DNA of 64,000 nucleotides from Ascoidea asiatica (taxonomy: Eukaryota; Ascomycota; Saccharomycetes; Ascoideales; Ascoideaceae). The stretch covers positions 806,001-870,000 of the forward strand of contig BCKQ01000004.1 of assembly GCA_001600695.1 (NCBI GenBank), read 5' to 3'. Shown piece after piece: positions 9,241 to 19,084 of the stretch (its first letter is position 1; each line of letters begins with the position of its first letter). The notes beneath the pieces were generated by a model that was not told the DNA's origin, made no database searches, and saw nothing but the letters and a program-made list of their open reading frames with translations. The position numbers and the translations under genes are program-made.

Positions 9241-9771
9241 TTTTAGAAACTTTTAATCAATACTCAACAACTGATTTCTTACAATCTTTCCTTCTCCAGT
9301 GAACTAGAGTCTAGAATGGGTTACTTTTTTTTATAATTCAATCTATTGTATTTTAAATTTCATCAATTTTGAAGTTTTCATTCAACAAATTAATCTAAGT
9401 TTTTTCTTTGGGTAACGAAAAAAAAAATTTCAAATTTCAAAATTTCAAAAAAAAAAAATCTCAAACTTTTGCCGCACGCAAATAGATGCATTCTGGTGTG
9501 GTAAGAACAGTCTTTTACAGCCAATTGATTTTTAATATATCCGGTATAAAAACGTGATTTAATTCCGGTAAACATATTTTTAATGTTAGTGAGTTGAGCG
9601 GTTAGTTCTTAGAGCTGTCTGGGTTTCTTAATGATTTGAAAGATGGAAATCTGAAGAGTATGGATTAAGCATTGCCACCATAAAATTAAGAAGATAATCA
9701 TCCACTTTACAGAATTATAAATAATTTTGGAAATCAATAGAAAAATAAAATTAATATATCCAATTCTAATA
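9241..9771. promoter_or_regulatory. Bidirectional promoter UTP5 / PUP2
   Basis: 531 bp. Reading towards UTP5, 9420-9460 is a string of GAAATTTT-like units resembling the ribosome-biogenesis RRPE motif. At 9468-9476, TTTGCCGCA (reverse TGCGGCAAA) resembles the proteasome control element GGTGGCAAA with two mismatches, a plausible Rpn4 site about 300 bp upstream of PUP2. Neither is proven. Confidence 0.35.
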
Positions 9772-10721
9772 ATGTTTTTAACTAGAAGTGAATATGATCG
9801 TGGTGTCAGTACGTTTTCCCCAGAGGGACGTCTATTCCAAGTCGAATATTCTTTAGAAGCTATCAAAGTATGTCAAAGATTTAATTTTTTTTTGAAATTT
9901 GTGATTTAATTCAATTCATTTTAAGGTATTGTTTTATAATCTATTTATTTAATCTCATTTCTTTTATTCATTTTTTGAATTTAGCTGATTGTTGAGGTTT
10001 AACTGAGATTAGAATACTAATATGTGTTTATTTTTTTTTGAATTTTTTTTAGCTTGGTTCAACAGCAATTGGAATTGCTACTTCTGAAGGTGTAATATTA
10101 GGTGTAGAAAAAAGAGTAACATCATCACTTTTAGAATCTTCATCAATTGAAAAAATTGTTGAAATTGATAAACATATAGGTTGTGCAATGTCTGGATTAA
10201 CAGCTGATGCAAGATCCATGATTGATCATGCCAGAGTTTCATCAGTAAATCATTCATTATATTATGATGAACCAGTTCAAGTTGAAACTTTAACACAATC
10301 AGTATGTGATTTAGCATTAAGATTTGGAGAAGGTGTTGATGGTGAAGAAAGATTGATGTCAAGACCATTTGGTGTTGCTCTACTTATTGCAGGTATTGAT
10401 GAAACACATGGACCACAATTATTTCATGCAGAACCTTCTGGAACATTTTATAGGTATGATGCCAAAGCAATTGGTGCAGGTAGTGAAGGTGCACAAGCTG
10501 AGTTAAATAATGAATATCATAAATCATTAACTTTAAAAGATGCAGAATTATTGGTTTTAAAAATATTAAAACAAGTAATGGAAGAGAAATTAGATAGTAA
10601 TAATGCACAGTTGGCTAGTGTAACCAAAGAAAGTGGTTTTATAATTTATAGTGATGAAGAAACTGGAGAAATTATCAAAGAATTGAAAGAAAAAGAAACA
10701 GAAACCGAAGCAGAAACATAA
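9772..10721 (+). CDS. PUP2: PUP2, 20S proteasome alpha-5 subunit, one intron
   Basis: Exon 1 9772-9867 (32 codons, [20 protein letters not shown]...), exon 2 10053-10721; the product is 254 residues (S. cerevisiae 260). Exon 1 is almost identical to yeast Pup2. Exon 2 contains the N-terminal-half strands ([13 protein letters not shown]), [22 protein letters not shown]-type helices, [12 protein letters not shown] and [17 protein letters not shown], all alpha5 signatures. Alpha subunits are not catalytic; alpha5 forms part of the outer gate ring of the core particle. The start is fixed by the conserved N-terminal [20 protein letters not shown] gate segment. The C-terminal tail is Glu/Lys-rich. 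Confidence 0.95.
9868..10052 (+). other. Spliceosomal intron of PUP2
   Basis: 185 bp: donor GTATGT, branch site TACTAAT at 10015-10021 (last base differs from TACTAAC), a T-rich tract, acceptor TTTTAG. It falls between the alpha5 segments EAIK and LGST, in phase 0. Confidence 0.9.
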
Positions 10722-11401
10722 GCTTCATCCTTTATATAAAGAAGACTACATATAGTTTTTGAGTAATTTATACAATAATTATTTTTTCAAATTTTGGTGT
10801 ACGAAAAAATGAAAATTGATTTTTTCCTATACTGTAGTTTTTCTTTTCCAATAACTAAAACCTATTTCCTTCAAGTCAGTTAATTGTGAAATATTAATTG
10901 AGATTTGATATTAATGTTAAACTGTATGTAGCACTACTGGAGTTTTTTTTTTTTCAGTGTTAGTGGTGATCGTTCCACTACTAATTCCTTTATTGTACCC
11001 TCAGCCATCGCATACTGAAAAAACTCACAATGAGACCCCTAAGCGTAGCGGCCGCAGAGAAAGGTTGAATCCATAAGTTTAACTTTTCTTGAAGTATTTC
11101 TCGTCCATTTTAAAAGCTTAAACCTATGATCTTACAATAATAATCCATCTATTAATGATCAATAATCAATAATTAATCACCAATTGCTAATTAATCATTG
11201 GTAACTTATCTCAGACAAATCATCAATTTCTCAAGATCCACTTCCTTTTATAAGTTATACAATATTTGAGAAATACAGACTTTAGTTTTTATTCAATACT
11301 TTCGAAGGATTTTACATCGCCACTTAATTAATTGAAGCAGCTGATTTGAGTATTTTTGTTATTGTCTTTCTTGATAATATATCTTCAGAAAGAAAGATAC
11401 A
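10722..11401. promoter_or_regulatory. Intergenic PUP2 to BTB gene
   Basis: 680 bp. It holds a small hairpin, TAGTGG (10961-10966) with CCACTA (10975-10980), and a GC-richer patch with GCGGCCGC at 11048-11055. The rest is AT-rich leader. No gene seen. Confidence 0.4.
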
Positions 11402-14400
11402 ATGAATCTTCGTTCTTCTTCTTTTCAATTTCATGTTAATAATAGAAGAACTGCAAGCCTTGAGCCTAACTTTAATATAAACTCAAATCAAATTCAAATT
11501 CAAATTCAAAATCAAAATCAAAATCAAAATCAAAATCAAAATCAAAATCAAAATCAAAATCAAAATCAGAATCAAAATCAGAATCCAATTAATTCTAGTC
11601 TAAATCCTATTGTAATATCAAATCTTTCTCAATCTCAACATTACTCTCAATCTCTGAATCAAATACATGAACAGCATCAACAACAAGCTCCATATAATTT
11701 ATATTTACCTGATAATTCAAGGTCTCCGGTAACAACAATAATGAATCGTTCAACAACCTCAAATTCAAATATAGAATCTTTTCCAAATCAAGAATCAAGC
11801 GCTATGAATCATTCAATCAGTAGGACTAGTCATTCAAGTAGTAGCCAAAGTAACTCTATTTTATCCACAAATTCTTATTCCCAATCTCAAACTCTTCCTT
11901 TACCTCAAAGTCAACCCCAATCTCAGTCACTATCACAATCCCAACTTCAACATCAACCACGTCCAAATTCTCTTCCTAGTAGTCATTCCCATGATCGAAC
12001 ATTATCTCAGTCCCAGCTTCAAGTTAGACTTCCTTTTGAATCTCAGTCACAATCACTACCTCGAATTCCAATACAATCTGAACTTCCACCTCAATATGAA
12101 TCTCATCCACTACCTCACTCCCAACCCTTATCCCATTCCCATTCTCAACCTCATAATCGTTCTCATTTATATTCGCATAATAGAAGTTCGTCACATTCAA
12201 ATAATAGTAGAAAATCTAAAGATTCTGATTCTGCTGGAAAATTCGAAAATAAATGTCCATTTGGATGTTGTAGAAAAGAAAATGTTAGTGATTTTATATT
12301 TAGAAGAGGTTACTTGGATGGTGCATGTTCTGATATAACAATAAAGGCATTTGATAAAAAATTTCATTTACATAAATTATTATTAGATAGATCAGGTTAT
12401 TTCAATTCTTTATTTACTGGAGAATGGAATGATTCAAATTCTAATTTTTTGGAATTAAGTTTTGATGATGAATATATTACTCCAAAATCTTTCGATTTAG
12501 CTATAAAAAATCTTTATGGTGGAATTAATGAAAAAGCTGAAAAAGATTTGGCTATAAATATGATTGCAATTGGTAGCTTTCTTGATATTCCAGATATTGT
12601 TTGTACTGCAACTGAAAATATTATTCAAGATTTAAATTTTAATAATTTAGATTATTATGTAGATTTTGCAATGAGTCAGGATTATCCTTTAGCTTCTGAA
12701 AGAATAATTGATAGTATAAGAGGATTATTATCCATAAATGGTTGGCAAAATGGTATAAAGAGATGGGATTCTGTTCCTGCCTCAATAATTTCCGATGTTG
12801 TTGGGAGCAATAGCTTTTTTGTGCCTGATGAATGGGAAAGATGTTCATTTATCATAAGGCTTATTGATAGAAGATTAAGAACAATAAGAGATCTTAAAAA
12901 TAAATTTTCAAAACAAAATAATTTGAGTAAATCTACTTTACAGATTGATAAGATAGATAAAATTGACCATAAAAAAATAATTCACAAAAATAATACTTCA
13001 GACTCAAAAGCTTCATCAATTTCATCATTAGATGAAGAAACTCATATTGATTATGTTGAAAATGAAATTATAATTCTTAAAAAAACGTTAAATAATAAAG
13101 TATATTATTGCCATTTGAAACCTGAACAATTACAAGAATTGGAATTATTAAAGGATATAAATGGAGAAAGTTTTGTGGATTTAAACATTTTGAAAGATGC
13201 ATTGTGGTCTCAAATGTCATTGCAAAAAACTATATTGACTACACCAAATAATGAAAAAACTTTAGGATTGAGTAAAGAAAATCATAAAGAGCCTGATCAT
13301 AAAAATACATGGCATAAAATACCAACAAATGATGGAACATTTTATGGAGCACCGAAAAGTTTAGAAAAATCTATGATGAGTAATCAATTTGTTAAAAATA
13401 AAAGTGAAAGTAAAAAGGAAAAAGAAGAAAATAAGCATGAAAATAAAAAACTAAATATAAATTCCATAAATTTAAATTCAAATTTGATAGAAGAAAAGAA
13501 ATATAGTTGGACGAAGTATCCACCTTTTCGATTTTCAATTGCATTTACAAATATTTCAAATTTATCTTTAAAAACAAGGGCCTATGGAAAAGTATTTTGG
13601 TATGCAGGATCATATTGGAATCTTTACGTTCAAAAAATATTGTCAAATAATAAAAAGTTTCAACTAGGAGTTTATCTTCATAAAGCAACAGCAGCAGGAC
13701 CTTCAAAATCAGGAGTTAGTAATAATGATATTTTTGATCGTATCAATATCCAAGAGTTGAATTCACTTGACCAAAATGAAAATGTGATATTTGATGATGA
13801 TGAGTTATTGTTAAGATGTGGATTGATAGACTGCGATGGAAATGATAATCTTGGAAATCCTAGAAACAAAAACAAGCCTAAAAATCATAGAAGTAATAGA
13901 AATAATATCAATAACAGAAATGAAGGAAATAATAGAAATAGTGGAAATATTGGAAATAGACATAGCAGAGAAGCTTATAATGTTGATGATAGTACAGATG
14001 ATTCCACATACCCTGATCTAACTACGGAAGAAAGTGAAGTTGATGATGTTACTATTAATAATATACTTCAAAATTTAAATTTCGAAGTATCACATACAAT
14101 GAATACTAGCTCTTCAGTACCAAATATTGTTAATAGATTTTTAGCAAGTAGTGGAACAAATAATAGTAATGAAAGTGAATTAGTCGCATACGGGGAAGAA
14201 AATAGATTAGATAATGAGAATGAAAATGACGAAGCTAATGATGGAGATAATGACGATTTAGATGATGATAATGATAATGATAGTAGAATAGATGATGGCT
14301 ATAACGAAAGTTTTTATGATACAGATAACGAGGATCGTAAAAATATGGATGATCTCAATATTAATCAAGAATCAACAGATAACAATTACGGTATTAATGA

Positions 14401-14848
14401 GCTTTCATATTCAGAGTCATATACAAATTTGACAGGCACTTTGAATAGGTTATCCAATTTAAATTTCTATTCCAATATGTATGGTTCAAATGAAAACGCA
14501 GATGCTCTCCTAAATAATAATGAAGGTAATAACAGTGATAGCGGGAAGTCATCAATAGTTTTGAAAAATGATTTGAACAGTTCGAATATACCATTTTGGG
14601 GAAAAAAATCATCATTATTAGATTATAAGGATGAACGAAAAAAAATTTCGGTATATTTTATTGTTTACACACCTTCAAGAAAGTCCAAAAATACATTGAC
14701 TTGTTTCACAAGTTCACCAGATTTTTTCAATACAAATCAAAGTTGGGGCTGGAAAAGCAATAGCATGTGTAGTTTTAACGAGAATGGTAATTTCTCAGAA
14801 GGCCAAACAAAAATTTTGAAGTTTATGGTGGTATTGGGAAACACATGA
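11402..14848 (+). CDS. BTB/POZ-domain protein with Gln/Asn-rich N-terminus
   Basis: 1148 residues. Residues 1-280 are low complexity (NQ repeats, then Ser/Gln/Pro/His). A BTB/POZ fold begins near residue 303 (ACSDITIKAFDKKFHLHKLL, ...SGYFNSLFTGEW) and is followed by a BACK-like helical region to about 490. A second conserved block near 700-760 (YPPFRFSIAF...VFWYAGSYWNLYVQK...QLGVYLHK) recalls a family of large fungal BTB proteins. Residues about 800-1050 are Asn/Asp-rich and disordered, and a final globular piece (ISVYFIVYTPSRK...) ends the protein. BTB domains dimerise and often recruit Cullin-3, but no substrate can be read here. Long untranslated spacers on both sides suggest regulated expression. 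Confidence 0.75.
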   Translation: MNLRSSSFQFHVNNRRTASLEPNFNINSNQIQIQIQNQNQNQNQNQNQNQNQNQNQNQNQNPINSSLNPIVISNLSQSQHYSQSLNQIHEQHQQQAPYNLYLPDNSRSPVTTIMNRSTTSNSNIESFPNQESSAMNHSISRTSHSSSSQSNSILSTNSYSQSQTLPLPQSQPQSQSLSQSQLQHQPRPNSLPSSHSHDRTLSQSQLQVRLPFESQSQSLPRIPIQSELPPQYESHPLPHSQPLSHSHSQPHNRSHLYSHNRSSSHSNNSRKSKDSDSAGKFENKCPFGCCRKENVSDFIFRRGYLDGACSDITIKAFDKKFHLHKLLLDRSGYFNSLFTGEWNDSNSNFLELSFDDEYITPKSFDLAIKNLYGGINEKAEKDLAINMIAIGSFLDIPDIVCTATENIIQDLNFNNLDYYVDFAMSQDYPLASERIIDSIRGLLSINGWQNGIKRWDSVPASIISDVVGSNSFFVPDEWERCSFIIRLIDRRLRTIRDLKNKFSKQNNLSKSTLQIDKIDKIDHKKIIHKNNTSDSKASSISSLDEETHIDYVENEIIILKKTLNNKVYYCHLKPEQLQELELLKDINGESFVDLNILKDALWSQMSLQKTILTTPNNEKTLGLSKENHKEPDHKNTWHKIPTNDGTFYGAPKSLEKSMMSNQFVKNKSESKKEKEENKHENKKLNINSINLNSNLIEEKKYSWTKYPPFRFSIAFTNISNLSLKTRAYGKVFWYAGSYWNLYVQKILSNNKKFQLGVYLHKATAAGPSKSGVSNNDIFDRINIQELNSLDQNENVIFDDDELLLRCGLIDCDGNDNLGNPRNKNKPKNHRSNRNNINNRNEGNNRNSGNIGNRHSREAYNVDDSTDDSTYPDLTTEESEVDDVTINNILQNLNFEVSHTMNTSSSVPNIVNRFLASSGTNNSNESELVAYGEENRLDNENENDEANDGDNDDLDDDNDNDSRIDDGYNESFYDTDNEDRKNMDDLNINQESTDNNYGINELSYSESYTNLTGTLNRLSNLNFYSNMYGSNENADALLNNNEGNNSDSGKSSIVLKNDLNSSNIPFWGKKSSLLDYKDERKKISVYFIVYTPSRKSKNTLTCFTSSPDFFNTNQSWGWKSNSMCSFNENGNFSEGQTKILKFMVVLGNT
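11505..11585 (+). repeat. AAATCA hexamer array encoding (Gln-Asn)n
   Basis: About 13 near-perfect 6-bp units inside the BTB gene. Q/N-rich tracts of this kind are prion-like and length-variable. Confidence 0.9.
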
Positions 14849-15341
14849 ATTGATTTCAGAGAATTAAAATAGATTATTTTTGCATAATTATATACTTTGA
14901 AATGAAAAAAAAAAAAAAATAAGTAAAATTTAAAAATATTCGATTTACAGGGCACTCGTCCTGTAATGTGCAAGGGGTTGACCTATATTCTTCTAAAGTA
15001 CAGCCGCTAGAAGCCAGCCACTGCTGCCTGCACATTGTACCGGCCCACTCTAAAAAATAAGATTGATACTCCACCTGCAGCATTGAATGGAGAAACTGGA
15101 TTCACCAAAGTAGTGACACCTTCTTTTTTCAAACAATATTACCATTTTCTATTCTCACTGAGGGTTTATATTGAAATTTATGTATTTTGTTAAAATAGGA
15201 AGTAATATTTATCACATTATAATATATGATAAAATACTAGTTTAGAGCTTATTTTCCTTCATTATTGTGTGAAATGGTGGAAACAAATCCAATAAATCAA
15301 ATCATAATCAACTGAATTCTTAAATTGAAAACCATTAAATA
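14849..15341. other. Intergenic with structured GC-rich island
   Basis: 493 bp. Between 14940 and 15110 the base composition rises sharply. TTACAGG (14945-14951) pairs with CCTGTAA (14960-14966), and AATGTGCA (14965-14972) pairs with TGCACATT (15029-15036). It could be an unrecognised structured RNA or a protein-binding island. I see no tRNA A/B boxes and no clear snoRNA boxes. Confidence 0.35.
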
Positions 15342-18300
15342 ATGAATAATGATGAAAAAAGTTCTGGTTCAACAAGTCCCTCAAGCTCTCCAATCACAAT
15401 ACATTCTAAATTGGTTTCTTCTCTGACTTTGAGTAATTCCACGGAAAAGATATCAACTACTGTTTCGAATTTATCCACTTCGTTAATATCAACTGCAAAT
15501 TCTCAAAATAAGAAAAAAAAACATTCTATAGATAATGGGAATCAAAAAAATAATAATCGAAGGCTCAGCTTAATTTCAAATTCAAATTTAAATTCAAACA
15601 AAGATAAAGGTAAGGATGGGATTCCGGTACAGGAGCCAGGAGATTTTAAAATATTCAAGAATTCAAAAGATTCCAAAGAGCCTGAAATCCCAAAAGATTC
15701 AAATGATTCAAAAGATTCGAAAGACTCAACCCCCAAAGAAGATTTGAAGTCAATAAATAAAAAAAGAAAAATAACAAGAAAAAGATCGTCAACTGCATGC
15801 CAAACATGTCGGCTAAAAAAAATCAAATGTGATAATCAAAGACCAGTTTGTGGGGCTTGTCAAAAAAATAAAACTAAAGGATATAATATTAGTAATGTTT
15901 GTATATATAATGATTCAGATATGACAAAAAATTATTCAACCTTTGATCCTGCAACTTTGGATATTTTAACCAAAATCAATTCATTATCTCAATTTTTAAC
16001 TAAAATGAAACAACCTGAAAAAAATATCAATGAAACTCAGATTAAACAAACAAACAACATCAGTGTTTCTACAAACGATTTCTTAACTTCAATTGGAGGT
16101 TTCACAAATCTTTTACAGTTAGAAAATTTAGTAGCGACTTTAACTGATTTGCAAATCAAGCTAAATTTAGCAAATACAAATAATAATATAGATAATAATA
16201 ATTTTTTAAATTCTAATTTTAATAATGATTTCAATAACAATTTCAATAATTTCAATGATAATTATAATTCCAATAACAATAATAATCTCAATAATGATAA
16301 TCTCAATAGTAATAATCTCAATAATAATAATTTTAACAACAATTTTAATAATAATTTTAATAATAATTTAGATCTAACTCAATTTAATTTTCAGCAAGAC
16401 TCTTTACTTAAAAATGAATATATTACTCCAAATGTAAATCAAAATGAATTACAAAATGAAGTTCAACAATCTAACAATTTCAAAAATGCAAATGTAGATG
16501 ATGAGGACGATGAATATCAATTAGATAACTTACTTGAAGATAACTTTGGTATGATGCCATCTTGGAGTTCATGTAATTGGGATGTTGGTGTTGAAAGATT
16601 ACTTAAATGGCCAATTTTTGAAAATAAATTCAATTTTGTTTCAAATATAATTAGTATTTTATCAAGAGATACAAAAGATAAAAGAAATGATTTACTTAAT
16701 TTTACCAGAGATTTTACTTTTGATACTCCTGTTAATCATAAAAATAAAAATAAAGATAATAACAATGCTAATAATCAAAGGAATATCAACAATATAAAAA
16801 TTATTGATCCAGTTCAAACACAGACTAATAATATAAACTCTCTTGCTTCTTTTAACTCTCCAAGTGATATATTTACTGTTCAGAATAATCAAACCATCAA
16901 CTCACAATTAGTAGTTGATAATGATAAGCAAAATGATACTCAAACTACTCAAACTAGCAATGCTCGATTAGAATTACAACAGATTTCTGAACCATTTATT
17001 TATAAGAAGAACTTGCCAAATTTAACTTTTCATAACTTATCAAGGCTTTTGGAATTGGAACCAATAATTTTCAAATATTTAAATTTTTGGATTAAAAAAT
17101 TTTTAGCAGATGTTCATACTAAAAATCCATTTTTGGATGATATAAAACTAATAAAAACTTCAAATTTTCTAATCCATAAATATGAGCTATTTTTAAAAAA
17201 TAATGAAAACTTTAGTAATGATTATCACAAAAATTTTACATTTACATCAGATATTTATAATAATATAAATTATAAAAAGCAATGTAATATCATTAAAAGA
17301 AATTTTCTGCAGAATAAAAGTTTTTTTTTATTGAATTATAACTATAGCATTGCTGCTTACTCTTCGTTACCAACTCTCTTGATGTGTTGTTCTTTAGCCT
17401 TATTATCTAGTGATTTTCGAAATTCCAAAGATAATAATTATCTTGATTACAAATCTTCTTTAATAGAAAGGGACTTTAATGGAAAACTAGAATTAAGTTA
17501 TGAAATAGCTCAATTTGCAAAACAATTCCATTACTTATTAAAAGATGATTTATTATTATCTTCCAGTTCAAATTCAGGTCCACCTACTTTCATAGTTCCT
17601 TCACAACCACATTTCTCAAATCAGCAGGCAGATATAAATTCCAATTTAATTAATGGCAGTCTTCACAATATAGTTAATAATCAAAATGATACTCAAGTAA
17701 TTGGAAACAATCTTGAAATCGTAGATCATAAATATTATAACAAACATGATTATAACTCATATTGTGGTGTTGAGTTTGATCTCTTGTCAGGAATGTATCA
17801 GATGTATCTTTTGAAACCTTTTGATGCGTGGAAAAGCTTTATGCGAGCAAGTGAATTATTGATTCAAACCTTAGAATTTGAAAATTCTGAAGGTGAATAT
17901 TCTTTAATATCTTCAGAAGGAAGTATTAATAAAGACAATGCTGCTGGTCAAAATCCTACTAATAGTTCTGATTTCTTATTAGATAAAGATGACGTGGAAA
18001 GATTAAAAGGAAGGTTATATTGGTCATGTCTAAAAAATGAATGTGAATTGAAAGTGAAATTGTCTCCTTTTTTTCCAACTTCCGGAATAGTTAATTTTGT
18101 TCCTCCAAAGTTGTTCCCAACGATGGATGATTCTCAACTATATTCCCAGGGAACATTGTCTACAACATCAGAAGGCCCAGAAACTGGAAGTTCGGGACAA
18201 AATACACTCAATAGTTCTCTTGTTAGTTTCAATAAAGAAAGTAATTGGTTTGCATATGTAACCGATATCTATTATCGAAATATTGAAAACAGGCTTCTAA

Positions 18301-18977
18301 ATGAATTTTTTTTGATAAATTCTAATAATAAGTTTTCAAAAGCTCCTTCACATTCCAAATTTCAAGCAATAGTAGAAAATAATTGGTTAAATATTCCTCT
18401 TGGATATTTAATATCTCGAACCAAAAAATATCTTGATAAATTAGAACTTACTGCCAAAAATCTTAAAATATCTCCTAAATATTTAGAAATTTTAAATTAT
18501 AATCGGGATGAGAAAATGCCTGAAGCATTAGTTTTTATTCCTGCTCGTCAAAGTTCACTAAAGACGTATTTGTTTCAGCCAATACTATATAAGGTAAGTG
18601 TAATGGATAACTTACCAAAAAGTTATAAGAGTACCTTCATTAATTATGAAAAATATCTTTCAGCTGATTTAATTTTTCTTCTACAAGAGCTTTCAAAAAC
18701 TATTTTTTATTTCACTGTGGATATCAAGTTAAACTCTCATCGTCATCATGGTTCATGGTTTCGTCTAAGAGATTTATTTTTATCTGCAATTGAGCTATTG
18801 GTAATTTTTAGAAAATTCGGTGAGTTTTTTTTTAAGAAAGAAAAATTAGTTGAACATATTGTAAGTTGTATTAAAACATTCAAGTATTGGAAAGATGAAT
18901 GTCCTGAGCTTGAAGGGTATCATGATTTGGTTGAAGGATTATTTACAAAGTTCGAACAAGATTATGTTTCTCAATAA
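15342..18977 (+). CDS. Zn2Cys6 fungal-type transcription factor
   Basis: 1211 residues. The binuclear zinc cluster has Cys153, 156, 163, 170, 173 and 187 (CQTCRLKKIKCDNQRPVCGA...), preceded by a Lys/Arg patch (RKITRKRSS). An Asn-rich AAT-encoded linker follows (residues about 280-345), then an acidic stretch and a WPIF motif near 425. The long C-terminal half is the helical fungal-specific regulatory region (for example GRLYWSCLKNECELKVKLSPF near residue 887, typical of the middle homology region). It binds DNA, probably as a dimer at CGG half-sites. I cannot assign an orthologue. It is convergent with the C2H2 gene. Confidence 0.85.
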   Translation: MNNDEKSSGSTSPSSSPITIHSKLVSSLTLSNSTEKISTTVSNLSTSLISTANSQNKKKKHSIDNGNQKNNNRRLSLISNSNLNSNKDKGKDGIPVQEPGDFKIFKNSKDSKEPEIPKDSNDSKDSKDSTPKEDLKSINKKRKITRKRSSTACQTCRLKKIKCDNQRPVCGACQKNKTKGYNISNVCIYNDSDMTKNYSTFDPATLDILTKINSLSQFLTKMKQPEKNINETQIKQTNNISVSTNDFLTSIGGFTNLLQLENLVATLTDLQIKLNLANTNNNIDNNNFLNSNFNNDFNNNFNNFNDNYNSNNNNNLNNDNLNSNNLNNNNFNNNFNNNFNNNLDLTQFNFQQDSLLKNEYITPNVNQNELQNEVQQSNNFKNANVDDEDDEYQLDNLLEDNFGMMPSWSSCNWDVGVERLLKWPIFENKFNFVSNIISILSRDTKDKRNDLLNFTRDFTFDTPVNHKNKNKDNNNANNQRNINNIKIIDPVQTQTNNINSLASFNSPSDIFTVQNNQTINSQLVVDNDKQNDTQTTQTSNARLELQQISEPFIYKKNLPNLTFHNLSRLLELEPIIFKYLNFWIKKFLADVHTKNPFLDDIKLIKTSNFLIHKYELFLKNNENFSNDYHKNFTFTSDIYNNINYKKQCNIIKRNFLQNKSFFLLNYNYSIAAYSSLPTLLMCCSLALLSSDFRNSKDNNYLDYKSSLIERDFNGKLELSYEIAQFAKQFHYLLKDDLLLSSSSNSGPPTFIVPSQPHFSNQQADINSNLINGSLHNIVNNQNDTQVIGNNLEIVDHKYYNKHDYNSYCGVEFDLLSGMYQMYLLKPFDAWKSFMRASELLIQTLEFENSEGEYSLISSEGSINKDNAAGQNPTNSSDFLLDKDDVERLKGRLYWSCLKNECELKVKLSPFFPTSGIVNFVPPKLFPTMDDSQLYSQGTLSTTSEGPETGSSGQNTLNSSLVSFNKESNWFAYVTDIYYRNIENRLLNEFFLINSNNKFSKAPSHSKFQAIVENNWLNIPLGYLISRTKKYLDKLELTAKNLKISPKYLEILNYNRDEKMPEALVFIPARQSSLKTYLFQPILYKVSVMDNLPKSYKSTFINYEKYLSADLIFLLQELSKTIFYFTVDIKLNSHRHHGSWFRLRDLFLSAIELLVIFRKFGEFFFKKEKLVEHIVSCIKTFKYWKDECPELEGYHDLVEGLFTKFEQDYVSQ

Positions 18978-19084
18978 TCTAGTTTTGAAGATAGTTTAAT
19001 ATTGGTTAGCTGGGCAAAGAAAAAAAAAAAGTTAAAAAATGCGAATAAAAAAATTTAGACTTTTTAAAATTGGAAGCTATTGTA

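Noticed and set aside
9727-9909. 60-residue protein starting at 9727
   Set aside because: It is PUP2 exon 1 read upstream of its true start and through the intron donor.
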